A stretch of DNA of 64,000 bases from Pseudomonadota bacterium. Lineage in GTDB: Bacteria; Pseudomonadota; Gammaproteobacteria; Burkholderiales; Burkholderiaceae_E. Position numbers and translations under genes: made by a program. Positions 56,520-64,000 of the stretch are shown here, piece after piece; position 1 is the stretch's first letter, and each line of letters starts with the position of its first letter. The notes beneath the pieces are model-generated. The model was not told the origin of the DNA. It saw nothing but the letters and a program-made list of their open reading frames with translations, and searched no databases. The stretch lies in the NCBI GenBank assembly GCA_023389055.1, contig JAEWFA010000037.1:1-64000 (forward strand), in the 5' to 3' direction.

Positions 56520-57416
56520 TCATCGCCCGCCGTTCGACGGCAGCAGCACGGTACCCATCGCGACCAGCACGAAGGCGAGCGCCGCCCAGTCGGTCCACAC
56601 CGCGGTTTCCCCGAGCAGCACGATGCCCGAAAACAGCCCGAGCACCGGAACCAGCATGATCGACAGGCTGCTCGCCACCGCCGGCAGGATCGTCGCGAGC
56701 CGGAACCAGATCGACTGCGCGAAACCGTAGATCACGATCGCGTTGAACACCACGGCGCTCCAGACGGCGGTGCCGGGCGCACCGCGAAACGAACCGGGCT
56801 CGAACGCGAGCGCGATCGCCAGGCAGACGACGAGCGCGGCGACGAGCGACCAGAACGTGATCGTCAGCACCGGAGTCGAGATGCGTCGCCGTCGCATCCG
56901 TTGCGTGCCGTATCCCCAGACGATCGCGGCGCCGAGCATCAGCAGCGCACCCCACGGACGCCCGGCCATCGTCGTCAATTCGTTCACGAGCAGCAGCACG
57001 ACGCCGACTGCTGCGGCGGCGACGCCGATCCACAGCCGAACGGACGGGCGTTCGCCGTACAGCACGATGCCGATCAGCGTCGCCCAGATCGGCATCGTGT
57101 AACCGAGGATTGCCGCGCGCCCCGACGACAACAGCATCACGCCGTAGGTGCTCAGGATCAGCCAGAGCAGCATGTTCGAGAACACGAGCCCGAGCAGTTC
57201 TCGCCAGTCGCGTCGCGGCACGCGCAGCGACACGCGCGCGCTGCGCGCGAGCGCCCACACCAGCGGCACCGCCCCGATCATGCACAGCACGCGGAAGCTC
57301 ATCGGCGGAAAGCCGGTGACGCCGATCTTCATCACCGGCCAGTTCACGCCCCAGGCGAGCGTGAGGAACGCGAGCAGCGCGAGATCGCGCCCGGACAAGT
57401 GAATCGATTGGTCCAT
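56520..57416 (-). CDS. EamA/DMT-family transporter
   Basis: 298-residue inner-membrane protein with ten hydrophobic helices in two homologous halves (LLAFLTLAWGVNWPVMKIGV near 13-32; GALLMLGAAIVWGYGTQRM near 155-173). Such drug/metabolite transporters mostly export amino acids or other metabolites; the substrate is unknown. It converges on the transglutaminase-like gene and is divergent from pyrF. Confidence 0.88.
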   Translation of the reverse strand: MDQSIHLSGRDLALLAFLTLAWGVNWPVMKIGVTGFPPMSFRVLCMIGAVPLVWALARSARVSLRVPRRDWRELLGLVFSNMLLWLILSTYGVMLLSSGRAAILGYTMPIWATLIGIVLYGERPSVRLWIGVAAAAVGVVLLLVNELTTMAGRPWGALLMLGAAIVWGYGTQRMRRRRISTPVLTITFWSLVAALVVCLAIALAFEPGSFRGAPGTAVWSAVVFNAIVIYGFAQSIWFRLATILPAVASSLSIMLVPVLGLFSGIVLLGETAVWTDWAALAFVLVAMGTVLLPSNGGR

Positions 57417-57475
57417 CGGGAAAGCGCGGAGCGTGTCCTAGAATCGTCGGCTGAACAGAACCGGAGCCGATTCGC

Positions 57476-58282
57476 TTGAGTTTCGTAAAGTCCCTGGAAG
57501 CAGCCTGGCGCGAAGCCGACTCGCTGCTGTGCGTCGGCCTCGACCCCGATCCGGCGCGCCTGCCGGCATCGCTGCGTCAACGCCCCGACGCGATCTTCGA
57601 ATTCTGCCGATCGATCGTCGACGCAAGCGCGCAGTATGCCTGCGCGTTCAAGCCGCAGATCGCGTACTTCGCCGCAGCCCGGGCCGAGGACGCACTCGAG
57701 GCGCTCATCGCGCACATCCATCGCGCGCACCCCGGAAAGCCGGTCGTGCTCGACGCCAAGCGCGGCGACATCGGCGCGACGGCCGAACGCTACGCGGTCG
57801 AGGCTTTCGAGCGTTACCGGGCCGACGCCGTCACGGTGAACCCGTACATGGGGTTCGACTCGATCGCGCCCTGGCTCGCATGGAAAGACCGCGGCGTGCT
57901 GCTGTTGTGCCGCACGTCGAACCCGGGCAGCAGCGACCTGCAGGCGCTCGACGTCGGCGGCGAGCGCCTGTACGAGCGCGTCGCGCGCCTGGCCGCGGAG
58001 CGCTGGAACACGAGCGGTCAACTCGGGCTCGTCGTCGGCGCCACCTTCCCCACAGAGCTCGCCCGCGTGCGCGCGCTCGCCGGCGATCTGCCGCTGCTCG
58101 TCCCGGGCATCGGCGCACAGGGCGGCGACATCGAAGCGACGGTGCGCGCCGGTGGCGCGAGGATGCTCGTCAACTCGTCACGCGCGATTCTCTATGCGAG
58201 CAACGGCGACGACTTCGCGCAGGCGGCAGCGCGGGCAGCACGCGAGACGCGCGACGCATTGCGGGCGGCGCGGGCAGCCTGA
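57476..58282 (+). CDS. pyrF: Orotidine-5'-phosphate decarboxylase (PyrF type 2)
   Basis: 268-residue TIM-barrel enzyme making UMP from OMP. LCVGLDPDPARLPASL near 18-33 and the catalytic VVLDAKRGDIGATAERYA near 89-106 identify the longer type 2 form. LVPGIGAQGGDIEATVRAGG and NSSRAILYAS close the phosphate site. The TTG start at 57476 has GGAG nine bases upstream and no ATG competes nearby. Confidence 0.95.
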   Translation: MSFVKSLEAAWREADSLLCVGLDPDPARLPASLRQRPDAIFEFCRSIVDASAQYACAFKPQIAYFAAARAEDALEALIAHIHRAHPGKPVVLDAKRGDIGATAERYAVEAFERYRADAVTVNPYMGFDSIAPWLAWKDRGVLLLCRTSNPGSSDLQALDVGGERLYERVARLAAERWNTSGQLGLVVGATFPTELARVRALAGDLPLLVPGIGAQGGDIEATVRAGGARMLVNSSRAILYASNGDDFAQAAARAARETRDALRAARAA

Positions 58283-58306
58283 GCGGTATCTGACCCCGCT
58301 TGCGTT

Positions 58307-58336
58307 TTGACAGGGACCGGCCGGAATTCGTACAAT
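58307..58336 (+). promoter_or_regulatory. Promoter of the tRNA-Met gene
   Basis: TTGACA (58307-58312), 18 bases, TACAAT (58331-58336). The start would lie about 5 bases before the mature tRNA. It is the best sigma-70 match in the window along with groESL. Confidence 0.8.
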
Positions 58337-58348
58337 CGCCGGCTCTCT

Positions 58349-58425
<77 letters not shown>

Positions 58426-58432
58426 ATAAAAA

Positions 58433-58470
58433 CAAGCACTTAGAGCATGTTCCTCCTGGCTAAGTGCTTG
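58433..58470. repeat. 11-base perfect inverted repeat just after the tRNA
   Basis: CAAGCACTTAG (58433-58443) and CTAAGTGCTTG (58460-58470) are exact complements separated by 16 bases. It may be the tRNA terminator or a recombinase arm site of the element. No run of T follows. Confidence 0.6.
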
Positions 58471-58526
58471 AGCGGTTTGACCGTGTAAGCGGCTATGTAA
58501 GCAGATTGTCGCAATACCGATCGACA

Positions 58527-58549
58527 GGAGGGCGACAGCGTCGCCCTCC
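58527..58549. terminator. Strong hairpin at the 3' end of the minus-strand island operon
   Basis: Perfect 10-base stem GGAGGGCGAC / GTCGCCCTCC with a 3-base loop, 11 bases beyond the exonuclease stop codon. It lacks a T-tract, so it may act with Rho or protect mRNA ends. Confidence 0.6.
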
Positions 58550-58560
58550 TCCGCTGCCCC

Positions 58561-59421
58561 CTACTTCACCACCGTCACCCGCACCTCCTCGCGCGCCGCC
58601 CCGCGGTACTGCTCCAGGTCAACGCCTTCGAGCTGCGGCACGCGCTTGTAGTCGACGCTACCTGCCTTCCAGTACCGGCTCACCGTCACCCCGAACCCCT
58701 GCTCGCTCGTGTGCTCGGTGAGCGCGACGAGCCGCGCTTTCGCCGCCTCCAGCTCCTCGGCGACCGACTCGGCCATGCGCTTCAGACCCGCGTAGTCGCG
58801 CGCCGCGTCCTCCCACGCCGCATCCTCACGCTGGCGCGTATCGCGCTCGGTCAACGCAGGCGGGGTGTCGGTACGCAGGCATTCGGCGAACGCGTCCCAG
58901 CCGTCCCGGATCGTGTCCCAGCACTCGGGCTCGGCGCGCTGCTCGATGAGAATGCCCGTCTTGCTGTCCCAAACGTAGACGTGCGCGAGCGTCGCGCCGC
59001 TGACCAGCATCTGGTGCTGGACCTGCCAGTACACGTGCACCGGAACGCGCCCGGCGCGCGCCTCCTTGAGCAGCGTCGCGTCCTTCGCCTTCGGGCACTT
59101 GATCTCGAGAATCAGATCACCGTCGAGCGTGATCCCGTCCAGGCTCGCCGAATACTCCCCCTCGACGAGCACCAGCGGCTGCATGACGTTGCCCGTGAGC
59201 GTCTCGTACATCGCGCGCGCCGCAGGCTCCGTCGCCGTGCCGTGCGCCATCGCGGCGGTGAGTTCCACCTGCGCGCGCCCAGTGCGCTGCTGCCAGAGCT
59301 GAAACGGCGTGGTGTACGGCGAGACGCCGAGCACGGCCGGCGTTTCGGAGGCGTTGCGGTGCGCCAGGCGATGCGCGTGCCACTCGGGGCTTCCCTGCAC
59401 GAGCTTGACGATGCGGGCCAT
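58561..59421 (-). CDS. YqaJ-family (lambda-exonuclease-like) recombination nuclease
   Basis: 286-residue 5'-3' double-strand exonuclease of the YqaJ/alkaline-exonuclease family. GSPEWHAHRLAHRNASETPAVLG opens the fold, EPAARAMYE follows near 64-72, and the catalytic core reads ASLDGIT...LILEIKCPK with the Asp-ExK motif near 93-109. The C-terminal part is helical. The start overlaps the stop of the annealing-protein gene by one base (TAATG), so the two-component recombination pair is co-translated. Last gene of the island operon before the tRNA. Confidence 0.9.
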   Translation of the reverse strand: MARIVKLVQGSPEWHAHRLAHRNASETPAVLGVSPYTTPFQLWQQRTGRAQVELTAAMAHGTATEPAARAMYETLTGNVMQPLVLVEGEYSASLDGITLDGDLILEIKCPKAKDATLLKEARAGRVPVHVYWQVQHQMLVSGATLAHVYVWDSKTGILIEQRAEPECWDTIRDGWDAFAECLRTDTPPALTERDTRQREDAAWEDAARDYAGLKRMAESVAEELEAAKARLVALTEHTSEQGFGVTVSRYWKAGSVDYKRVPQLEGVDLEQYRGAAREEVRVTVVK

Positions 59422-60053
59422 TACGCAGCCCTCCGCTTTTGCTCCAGCGAGCGGATCGCGCGGCTCGCCGCTTGCGACGTCAGGTCTTCGAGCTGCTCCA
59501 CGCCGAAGTATTCGAGCAGGTGCTCAAGATCGCTGCCCGTGTCCTGCAGCAGACGCTGGATGTAGCGGACCTGCGCGGCGCTCGCCTTCGTCGTCTTCCC
59601 CATCGTCGTGACGCTTGCCTTCGGCGCGCGCGGCTCTTGCGGTTCTGCCGGTTTTGCCGGTGCCTCCCCCTCGCCCTCGGGCAGATCCTCGCCGGCATAG
59701 ATGTACAGGCCGAGCCCGTGCAGCGCGATCGCCTTGACCAGCGCGCGCTGGATCGATGCGTTGATGTCGAAGCACGTGGGCTCGCCGATCGGCCGGTTCT
59801 TTCCATCGAGCACCGGATGGATCTGCGAGAGCGTCACGCCCTGCACGGTCACCGCGACCTCGACGAAGTAGCCGGTCTCGGATCGCAGGAATGGAAGGCT
59901 GTCGAACCGTCGCACCTCCCACGTCGCACTTGGGTCGGCCTGCCGCAGTTGCGCAACGGCGAACGGCCAGGACAGGTAGCTGAACTGGCCCTTCTTCTCG
60001 ACGTGCTCGTTGACGTTGATCTTGCTCAGGCGAGCGAAGTAGTTCTCGGACAT
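59421..60053 (-). CDS. Single-strand annealing protein (Sak/DUF1071 type)
   Basis: 210-residue protein of the DUF1071/Sak group, phage-type recombinases that anneal single strands produced by the exonuclease. FARLSKINVNEHVEKKGQ at the start, YLSWPFAVAQLRQADPSATWEV near 26-47, and a core segment CFDINASIQRALVKAIALHGLGLYIY near 93-118 are typical. A Pro/Ala/Glu-rich linker leads to a small C-terminal helical domain (AAQVRYIQRLLQDTG). AAGGAG lies upstream of the ATG. Confidence 0.85.
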   Translation of the reverse strand: MSENYFARLSKINVNEHVEKKGQFSYLSWPFAVAQLRQADPSATWEVRRFDSLPFLRSETGYFVEVAVTVQGVTLSQIHPVLDGKNRPIGEPTCFDINASIQRALVKAIALHGLGLYIYAGEDLPEGEGEAPAKPAEPQEPRAPKASVTTMGKTTKASAAQVRYIQRLLQDTGSDLEHLLEYFGVEQLEDLTSQAASRAIRSLEQKRRAA

Positions 60054-60155
60054 CGTGGATCTCCTTCGGAAACGAAAAAGCGCCCGGCGAACACGACGGT
60101 TCGACCGGGCGCGGGGGATTGCGAGTGCCGGACGGCAAGCCGCGGAGAGGTACAG

Positions 60156-60599
60156 CTAGAGCAGACCCTTCTCGGCGAAGCTCACGACGTGGTTGCGGGT
60201 GACGATGAAGTGGTCGAGCACCTGCACGTCGACGAGCGACAGCGCGTTCTTGAGCGACTGCGTGAGCAGACGATCGGCGGCCGAAGGCTCCGGCACGCCG
60301 CTCGGGTGGTTGTGGCAGAGGATCACCGCCGCGGCATTTCTCTTGAGCGACTCGATCAACACCTCGCGCGGATAGACCGCCGTTTGCGTGAGCGTCCCGC
60401 GAAACAGCTCGACGATCTCGATCACGCGGTTTTGGGAATCGAGGAACACGACGGCGAAGATCTCGTGCTCCCGATCGGCCAGCGCCAGGCGCAGGTAGTC
60501 GCGCACGGCGGCGGGCGAAGCGAGTGCATCCGTCGCACGCACCTCCTCGGCGAGCAGCTCCAGTGCGGAGGCGACAATCGGATGGCGGGTCGCGCTCAT
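60156..60599 (-). CDS. RadC-family JAB/MPN domain protein
   Basis: 147-residue protein made only of the JAB1/MPN metalloprotease-like domain. The metal-binding HNHPSGVPEPSAAD (His-x-His-x10-Asp) is intact near 95-108, after EHEIFAVVFLDSQNRVI. It lacks the N-terminal helix-hairpin-helix of chromosomal RadC, as is usual for copies on plasmids, phages and genomic islands; the role is unknown. The ATG at 60599 overlaps the stop of the ArdC-like gene (ATGA). Confidence 0.88.
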   Translation of the reverse strand: MSATRHPIVASALELLAEEVRATDALASPAAVRDYLRLALADREHEIFAVVFLDSQNRVIEIVELFRGTLTQTAVYPREVLIESLKRNAAAVILCHNHPSGVPEPSAADRLLTQSLKNALSLVDVQVLDHFIVTRNHVVSFAEKGLL

Positions 60600-61489
60600 G
60601 CCGCCTCCCTCACGACGTTGGTCTCGGCGTGCGGGTCGTAGCCGGCGAGCGTCAGCACGTAGTCGGCTGCGGCTTGCGCCTTGCTCGTCGCCGTGAAGAT
60701 CAGGCGTTTGTCCTGGCGCAGCGCGCGCAGCCAGCTCTCGATGTAGCTCGCATGCTCCAGTCGCCCCGGCAGGCCGCAGTGCGCGCACAGGAACGCCGCG
60801 CCCATCTCCGCGACCAGCTCCTCGAAGGCATACGCCTCGATCGCGGCTCGCGGCTGCAGCGGCCGGTTGCAGCGGCTCGCGTGCCCCGTCCAGTGGGTGA
60901 GTTCGTGCAGCGCCGTGGCGTAGTAGGCATCGGCTTCCGCAAACGCCGAACGGGGCGGCATCTGGATGCGATCCTGCGCGGGCGCGTAGTACGCGCGCGA
61001 GCCACCGTGCTCGATCACGACATCGGCCGAGTTCAGGAGCTGCTCGGCCGCCGCCTGCGGTGCCCAGTCGGGCCGTGGCGGCTCGTTGGGCAGAAGGTGC
61101 TCGAGCACGCCCTCGATCTGCGCGGCGTTGAAGACGACGAAGGTGCGCAGGAACGGCACGACTCGCGGCGCGCTCTCGGTGTCATTCGGTTCGGCGCGCA
61201 CCTCCTTCGGCTTGAAGAGCGTGATCGGCGTGCCGACTTCGCCGCGGCGCACCTGGGCACCGACGGCGAGCGCCTGCCGGTAGGTCATCCAGCGGTTCAC
61301 CGGGTAGCCGCAGGCAGCCGCCTGCAGGTTCAGCAGCAGCACGTTGATACCGCGGTACGAGCGGCCGGTCGCGAGGTTCGCCGGATAGGGATCGGCGGCA
61401 TCGGTCGTCCAAGGGCGAATCCAGGGGGGTGTGCCGGCCGCCAGCGCATCAACGATGCGCCGCGTGACCGACTCGTAGAGGTCGTGCAT
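60596..61489 (-). CDS. ArdC-like antirestriction protein with zincin metallopeptidase domain
   Basis: 297-residue mobile-element protein. The N-terminal ssDNA-binding ArdC region (LYESVTRRIVDALAAGTPPW, then PANLATGRSYRGINVLLL) is followed by a zincin domain with HELTHWTGH near 197-205 and a downstream Glu in FEELVAEMGAAFLCA. Plasmid ArdC protects incoming single-stranded DNA against restriction, which fits with hsdM nearby. The ATG at 61489 is chosen for GGAG seven bases upstream. Confidence 0.88.
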   Translation of the reverse strand: MHDLYESVTRRIVDALAAGTPPWIRPWTTDAADPYPANLATGRSYRGINVLLLNLQAAACGYPVNRWMTYRQALAVGAQVRRGEVGTPITLFKPKEVRAEPNDTESAPRVVPFLRTFVVFNAAQIEGVLEHLLPNEPPRPDWAPQAAAEQLLNSADVVIEHGGSRAYYAPAQDRIQMPPRSAFAEADAYYATALHELTHWTGHASRCNRPLQPRAAIEAYAFEELVAEMGAAFLCAHCGLPGRLEHASYIESWLRALRQDKRLIFTATSKAQAAADYVLTLAGYDPHAETNVVREAA

Positions 61490-61569
61490 GAGGAATCTCC
61501 ATAGGAGAAGCACCCGCCGCGCGAACACGCGCGGAAGGAAACGGAAGGGATGGGGAAGTGGCTAGACGG

Positions 61570-61689
61570 TTACCAGCGACGGCGACGCGGGCGACGTGGT
61601 CGGCCGCAGATGCGCGGCAGCGCCCGTAGGAAGGCGAGCCCAGCCGCGTAGTAGACGAGCTGGACCAGCAGCCAGAGCAGCGTGCTCAC
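61570..61689 (-). CDS. 39-residue transmembrane, Arg-tailed small protein
   Basis: GTG at 61689 overlaps the TGA of the preceding 95-residue gene (GTGA), giving a 39-codon frame to TAA at 61570. Residues 3-22 form a hydrophobic helix (TLLWLLVQLVYYAAGLAFL) and the end is strongly basic (GRPRRPRRRRW). One helix with a positive tail suggests insertion in the inner membrane with the tail inside. The coupling to the upstream gene supports expression. Function unknown. Confidence 0.55.
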   Translation of the reverse strand: MSTLLWLLVQLVYYAAGLAFLRALPRICGRPRRPRRRRW

Positions 61690-61973
61690 TGCAGGCCCTT
61701 CACGTCGAGCGCGATCCAGCCCGGGTAGTAGCGACCGGCGTGGATATGGCCGAAGGCGCGCTTCGCGCTGCTCGTGGCCAGGCTCGTGAGGAGCCCGGCG
61801 AAGGTCGCGGCGATCACGCCCGAGAAGCTACCCCAGTGAATCGCTAGCACGACTGCCGAGACGGCGAGGTCGATCGTCAGGTCGTGGTGCAGCAGCCGCA
61901 GCATCCAGCGCCGGGGCAGCTTGATGAGCAGCAGGACCGTGGAAAGGAAGATGACGAAGCCGGTGACGAACAT
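61686..61973 (-). CDS. Small island membrane protein of unknown function
   Basis: 95-residue protein with an N-terminal hydrophobic helix (MFVTGFVIFLSTVLLLIKLP) and a second around LAVSAVVLAIHWGSFSGVIAA, then a soluble tail (HIHAGRYYPGWIALDVKGLQ). AAGGAG stands five bases before the ATG at 61973. I do not recognise a named family; similar two-helix proteins occur in integrative elements of betaproteobacteria. It is coupled to the 39-residue gene. Confidence 0.72.
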   Translation of the reverse strand: MFVTGFVIFLSTVLLLIKLPRRWMLRLLHHDLTIDLAVSAVVLAIHWGSFSGVIAATFAGLLTSLATSSAKRAFGHIHAGRYYPGWIALDVKGLQ

Positions 61974-62079
61974 GAACGCTCCTTGCACCTGCCGAGGGTC
62001 GGGATGACCGCTGTGGGCGGACAGGCACAAGGGCGAGCGGGATCGAGCGGCGCGGGGTCTGCGCCGCTCGAGACAGCGC

Positions 62080-62382
62080 TCAGCGCACGACGAGTGCACC
62101 GGCGCGGATCAGCACGGTCTTGCCCTCGGCGGCGAGCGCCTTGGCGTTGGCGATCAGTGCGCGGCGGGCGGCGAGCCAGGGCAGCACATCGGCCTGCGCA
62201 CGGCGTGTGGCTTCGCGCCGCAGCTCGGTGCGAAAGCGTGCGCGGAGGATCGAGTCGGCATGCCGCTCGTGCACAGCGTCGCGCTCGTCGGCGAGACGCG
62301 CGTTCTCGCGCAGGGCAGCGTCAAGCTGCGCACGCAGCGCATCGTTCTCGGCCTGCAGCGCAGCCTTCGTGGTTCGGGCCAG
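62080..62382 (-). CDS. Coiled-coil protein apparently starting at CTG
   Basis: 100-residue, highly charged Ala/Arg-rich helical protein. The frame has no ATG, GTG or TTG before codon 37 (GTG at 62274). A strong GGAGG lies six bases before a CTG at 62382, and the codons from there on form a heptad-like coil (ALQAENDALRAQLDAAL, then ENARLADERDAV). This argues for CTG as the true start; beginning at GTG 62274 would give 64 residues without a ribosome site. Function unknown; it is the first minus-strand gene of the island visible here. Confidence 0.55.
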   Translation of the reverse strand: MARTTKAALQAENDALRAQLDAALRENARLADERDAVHERHADSILRARFRTELRREATRRAQADVLPWLAARRALIANAKALAAEGKTVLIRAGALVVR

Positions 62383-62751
62383 TGTGTACCTCCGGTCGGG
62401 TTGAAGACACCGCGGCCGACCGATCGATCGGCGCGGTTCACGCGCCGGTCGAGCCGCGCTGGCCGGCGAAAGAGACTCCTTTTACCGTCGCTGAAACCGA
62501 AACCCGAAGTCGGGGGTCGTTTCAGCGAGGCCGGGGGGAAGGGTCCGCGTGCGGGTCTGTGTTCAGAAAAATTTTTTGAAAAATTTCCGAGCTGAGACGG
62601 GTTCCATATTCCCGAACGTTCGCGATGGACTGTCGAATCTACCGGCGGACGCAATCTGCACCCTGTACGCAACGGTTCGTCAGACGAGCCTCGGAGTTCT
62701 ATCATCGCCCTCGATCCCGCCCCCGGCAGCCATTGAGATGAACGCTCTCCC
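62383..62751. promoter_or_regulatory. Divergent region between island genes and hsdM
   Basis: About 370 bases with no gene that I can support. It holds palindromes CCGATCGATCGG (62420-62431) and CGAACGTTCG (62613-62622), a purine-rich stretch, and an AT tract with AAAAATT/TTTTTTGAAAAATTT around 62567-62586, very unlike the GC-rich surroundings. It probably carries the promoters of both directions; TTGAAA at 62576-62581 is a possible -35 for hsdM without a clear -10. Confidence 0.4.
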
Positions 62752-64000
62752 GTGAATCAGTCCGCACTTTCTGCCTTCCTCTGGTCCGTCGCCGACTTAT
62801 TGCGTGGCGACTTCAGACAGTCCGAGTACGGACGCGTCATCCTGCCCTTCACCGTGCTGCGCCGGCTCGACTGCGTGCTGGCACCGACGAAGCAGAAAGT
62901 GCTGGCCGAACTCGCTGCACGCACGAAGGTGGGGCTGAATCCCGAACCGTTCCTGCTCCGCATCACCGGGACCGGCTTTTACAACAGCTCCGACCTCGAC
63001 TTGAAGAAGTTGGTCGGCGATCCCGACCACGTCCGCGAGAACCTGTTCAGTTACGTGCAGGGCTTCTCGCCGGCCGCACGCGACATCTTCGAGCGATTCG
63101 AGTTTCCCGCACAGATCGACCGTCTCGACAAGGCGAAGCTGCTCTACCAGGTCATCGAACGCTTCGCTCAATTCGACCTGCACCCGAACCTCGTCGACAA
63201 CCACCAGATGGGATTGGTGTTCGAGGAGCTGATCCGGCGCTTCGCCGAGATCTCGAACGAAACGGCAGGGGAACACTTCACGCCGCGCGAAGTCATCCGG
63301 CTGATGGTCGACCTGATCTTCGTCGAAGACGACGAGGCGCTGGGGCAGCCCGGCGTGGTTCGCACGATCTACGATCCGGCGGCCGGCACCGGCGGCATGC
63401 TGTCGATCGCCGGCGAGTACCTAGCCGAGCACAACCCGCAGGCCAGCCTCACGGTGTTCGGCCAGGAGCTGAACCCCGAGTCCTACGCGATCTGCAAGGC
63501 CGACATGCTGATCAAGGGTCAGGAGGTGGCCAACATCGCCTTCGGCAACACGCTGTCGGAGGACGGTCACCCCTACGCGAAGTTCGACTACATGTTGTCG
63601 AATCCGCCCTTCGGCGTGGAGTGGAAGAAAGTCGAGAAGGCGGTGCGCGACGAGCATGAAAAGCAGGGCTACAACGGCCGCTTCGGGCCGGGCCTGCCGC
63701 GGGTGTCCGACGGCTCGATGCTCTTCCTGCTGCACCTGATCTCGAAGATGCGTCCTGTGAACGAAGGCGGCAGCCGCTTCGGCATCGTGCTGAACGGCTC
63801 GCCGCTCTTCACCGGCGGCGCGGGCTCGGGCGAGAGCGAGATCCGCCGCTACGTGTTGGAGAACGACCTGCTGGAGGCGATCGTCGGCCTGCCGACCGAC
63901 ATGTTCTACAACACCGGCATCGCGACCTACGTGTGGGTCGTGAGCAACCGGAAACCCGTGCATCGCAAAGGCAAGCTGCAGCTGATCGATGCGAGCGACA
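62752..64000 (+). CDS. hsdM: Type I restriction-modification methyltransferase subunit HsdM (partial, runs off window)
   Basis: At least 416 residues, open at the window end. The GTG at 62752 overlaps the stop of a short upstream frame and gives the typical HsdM beginning NQSALSAFLWSVADLLRGDF. An N-terminal helical domain to about 150 is followed by the N6-adenine methylase core: VFEELIRRFAEISNETAGEHFTPREV-type region, SAM motif I DPAAGTGGML near 207-216, and catalytic NPPFGVEWK near 284-292. It should be followed by hsdS and hsdR outside the window. With ArdC on the same element it suggests both defence and antirestriction. Confidence 0.95.
   Translation, partial: MNQSALSAFLWSVADLLRGDFRQSEYGRVILPFTVLRRLDCVLAPTKQKVLAELAARTKVGLNPEPFLLRITGTGFYNSSDLDLKKLVGDPDHVRENLFSYVQGFSPAARDIFERFEFPAQIDRLDKAKLLYQVIERFAQFDLHPNLVDNHQMGLVFEELIRRFAEISNETAGEHFTPREVIRLMVDLIFVEDDEALGQPGVVRTIYDPAAGTGGMLSIAGEYLAEHNPQASLTVFGQELNPESYAICKADMLIKGQEVANIAFGNTLSEDGHPYAKFDYMLSNPPFGVEWKKVEKAVRDEHEKQGYNGRFGPGLPRVSDGSMLFLLHLISKMRPVNEGGSRFGIVLNGSPLFTGGAGSGESEIRRYVLENDLLEAIVGLPTDMFYNTGIATYVWVVSNRKPVHRKGKLQLIDASD

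Noticed and set aside
58426..58560. Integrase fragment next to the tRNA
   Set aside because: No frame with tyrosine-recombinase motifs exists between the tRNA and the exonuclease gene.
62549..62755. 68-codon plus-strand frame just before hsdM
   Set aside because: It has no ribosome site or domain and runs through the AT-rich control region; its stop only overlaps the hsdM start by chance or coupling.

Overview
The window is GC-rich chromosomal DNA from a betaproteobacterium, most likely of the order Burkholderiales. Reasons: the purK-purE-purC / fba / pyk / pgk-gap-tkt order, a BoxR-type benzoate regulator (HTH fused to a shikimate-kinase-like domain), a DUF1631 protein, an HPr-rel-A cluster and two MaeB-type malic enzymes. 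The last 5.6 kb, after a tRNA-Met gene, is a foreign integrated element. All calls come from reading the sequence and translations; nothing was searched.

Layout. (1) 0.2-4.8 kb: benzoate-CoA ligase, the BoxR-like repressor, upp and a MaoC dehydratase on the minus strand, with a divergent alpha/beta hydrolase. The oxygenase genes of the box pathway are not in the window. (2) 4.9-6.2 kb: a triple-domain universal stress protein, then a long polypurine/polypyrimidine inverted repeat filling the gap to sua5. (3) 6.3-13.2 kb: sua5-purK-purE-purC-hyi, a TSUP transporter, a small monooxygenase-like protein and class II fructose-bisphosphate aldolase. (4) 13.5-15.2 kb: an unusual fusion of a HAD phosphatase to a HerA/VirB4-like P-loop ATPase, then pyruvate kinase. 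(5) 16.7-19.8 kb: a compact four-gene set of exported protein, PqqD-like peptide chaperone, HPr-kinase-like kinase and nucleotidyltransferase. This looks like a peptide- or protein-modification system and is the best candidate for new biology here. (6) 20.0-24.8 kb: pgk, a small gene, gap and tkt; with fba and pyk this is the central glycolysis/Calvin-type block. (7) 25.3-35.4 kb: a speD-speE fusion with an odd leader, rsmE, an orphan barstar, DUF1631, maeB, an aminotransferase and a lytic transglycosylase. (8) 35.8-41.0 kb: ubiD, a VanZ-like protein, hemN, an AhpD-like protein and cspA. (9) 41.2-52.4 kb: a giant cyclic beta-1,2-glucan synthase whose 3' end contains the groESL promoter and HrcA operator (CIRCE), then groES-groEL. 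(10) 52.5-58.3 kb: a second maeB, an OmpA-like lipoprotein, a transglutaminase-like protein, an EamA transporter and pyrF.

(11) 58.3-64.0 kb: tRNA-Met(CAT) with a strong promoter, then an element with a recombination cassette on the minus strand (lambda-type exonuclease, single-strand annealing protein, RadC, ArdC-like antirestriction protein, two small proteins with transmembrane segments, and a coiled-coil protein apparently starting at CTG). A type I restriction-modification methyltransferase (hsdM) on the plus strand runs off the window edge.

Many start codons were chosen from Shine-Dalgarno sequences or neighbour overlaps. Where the start differs from the longest open frame, this is stated.
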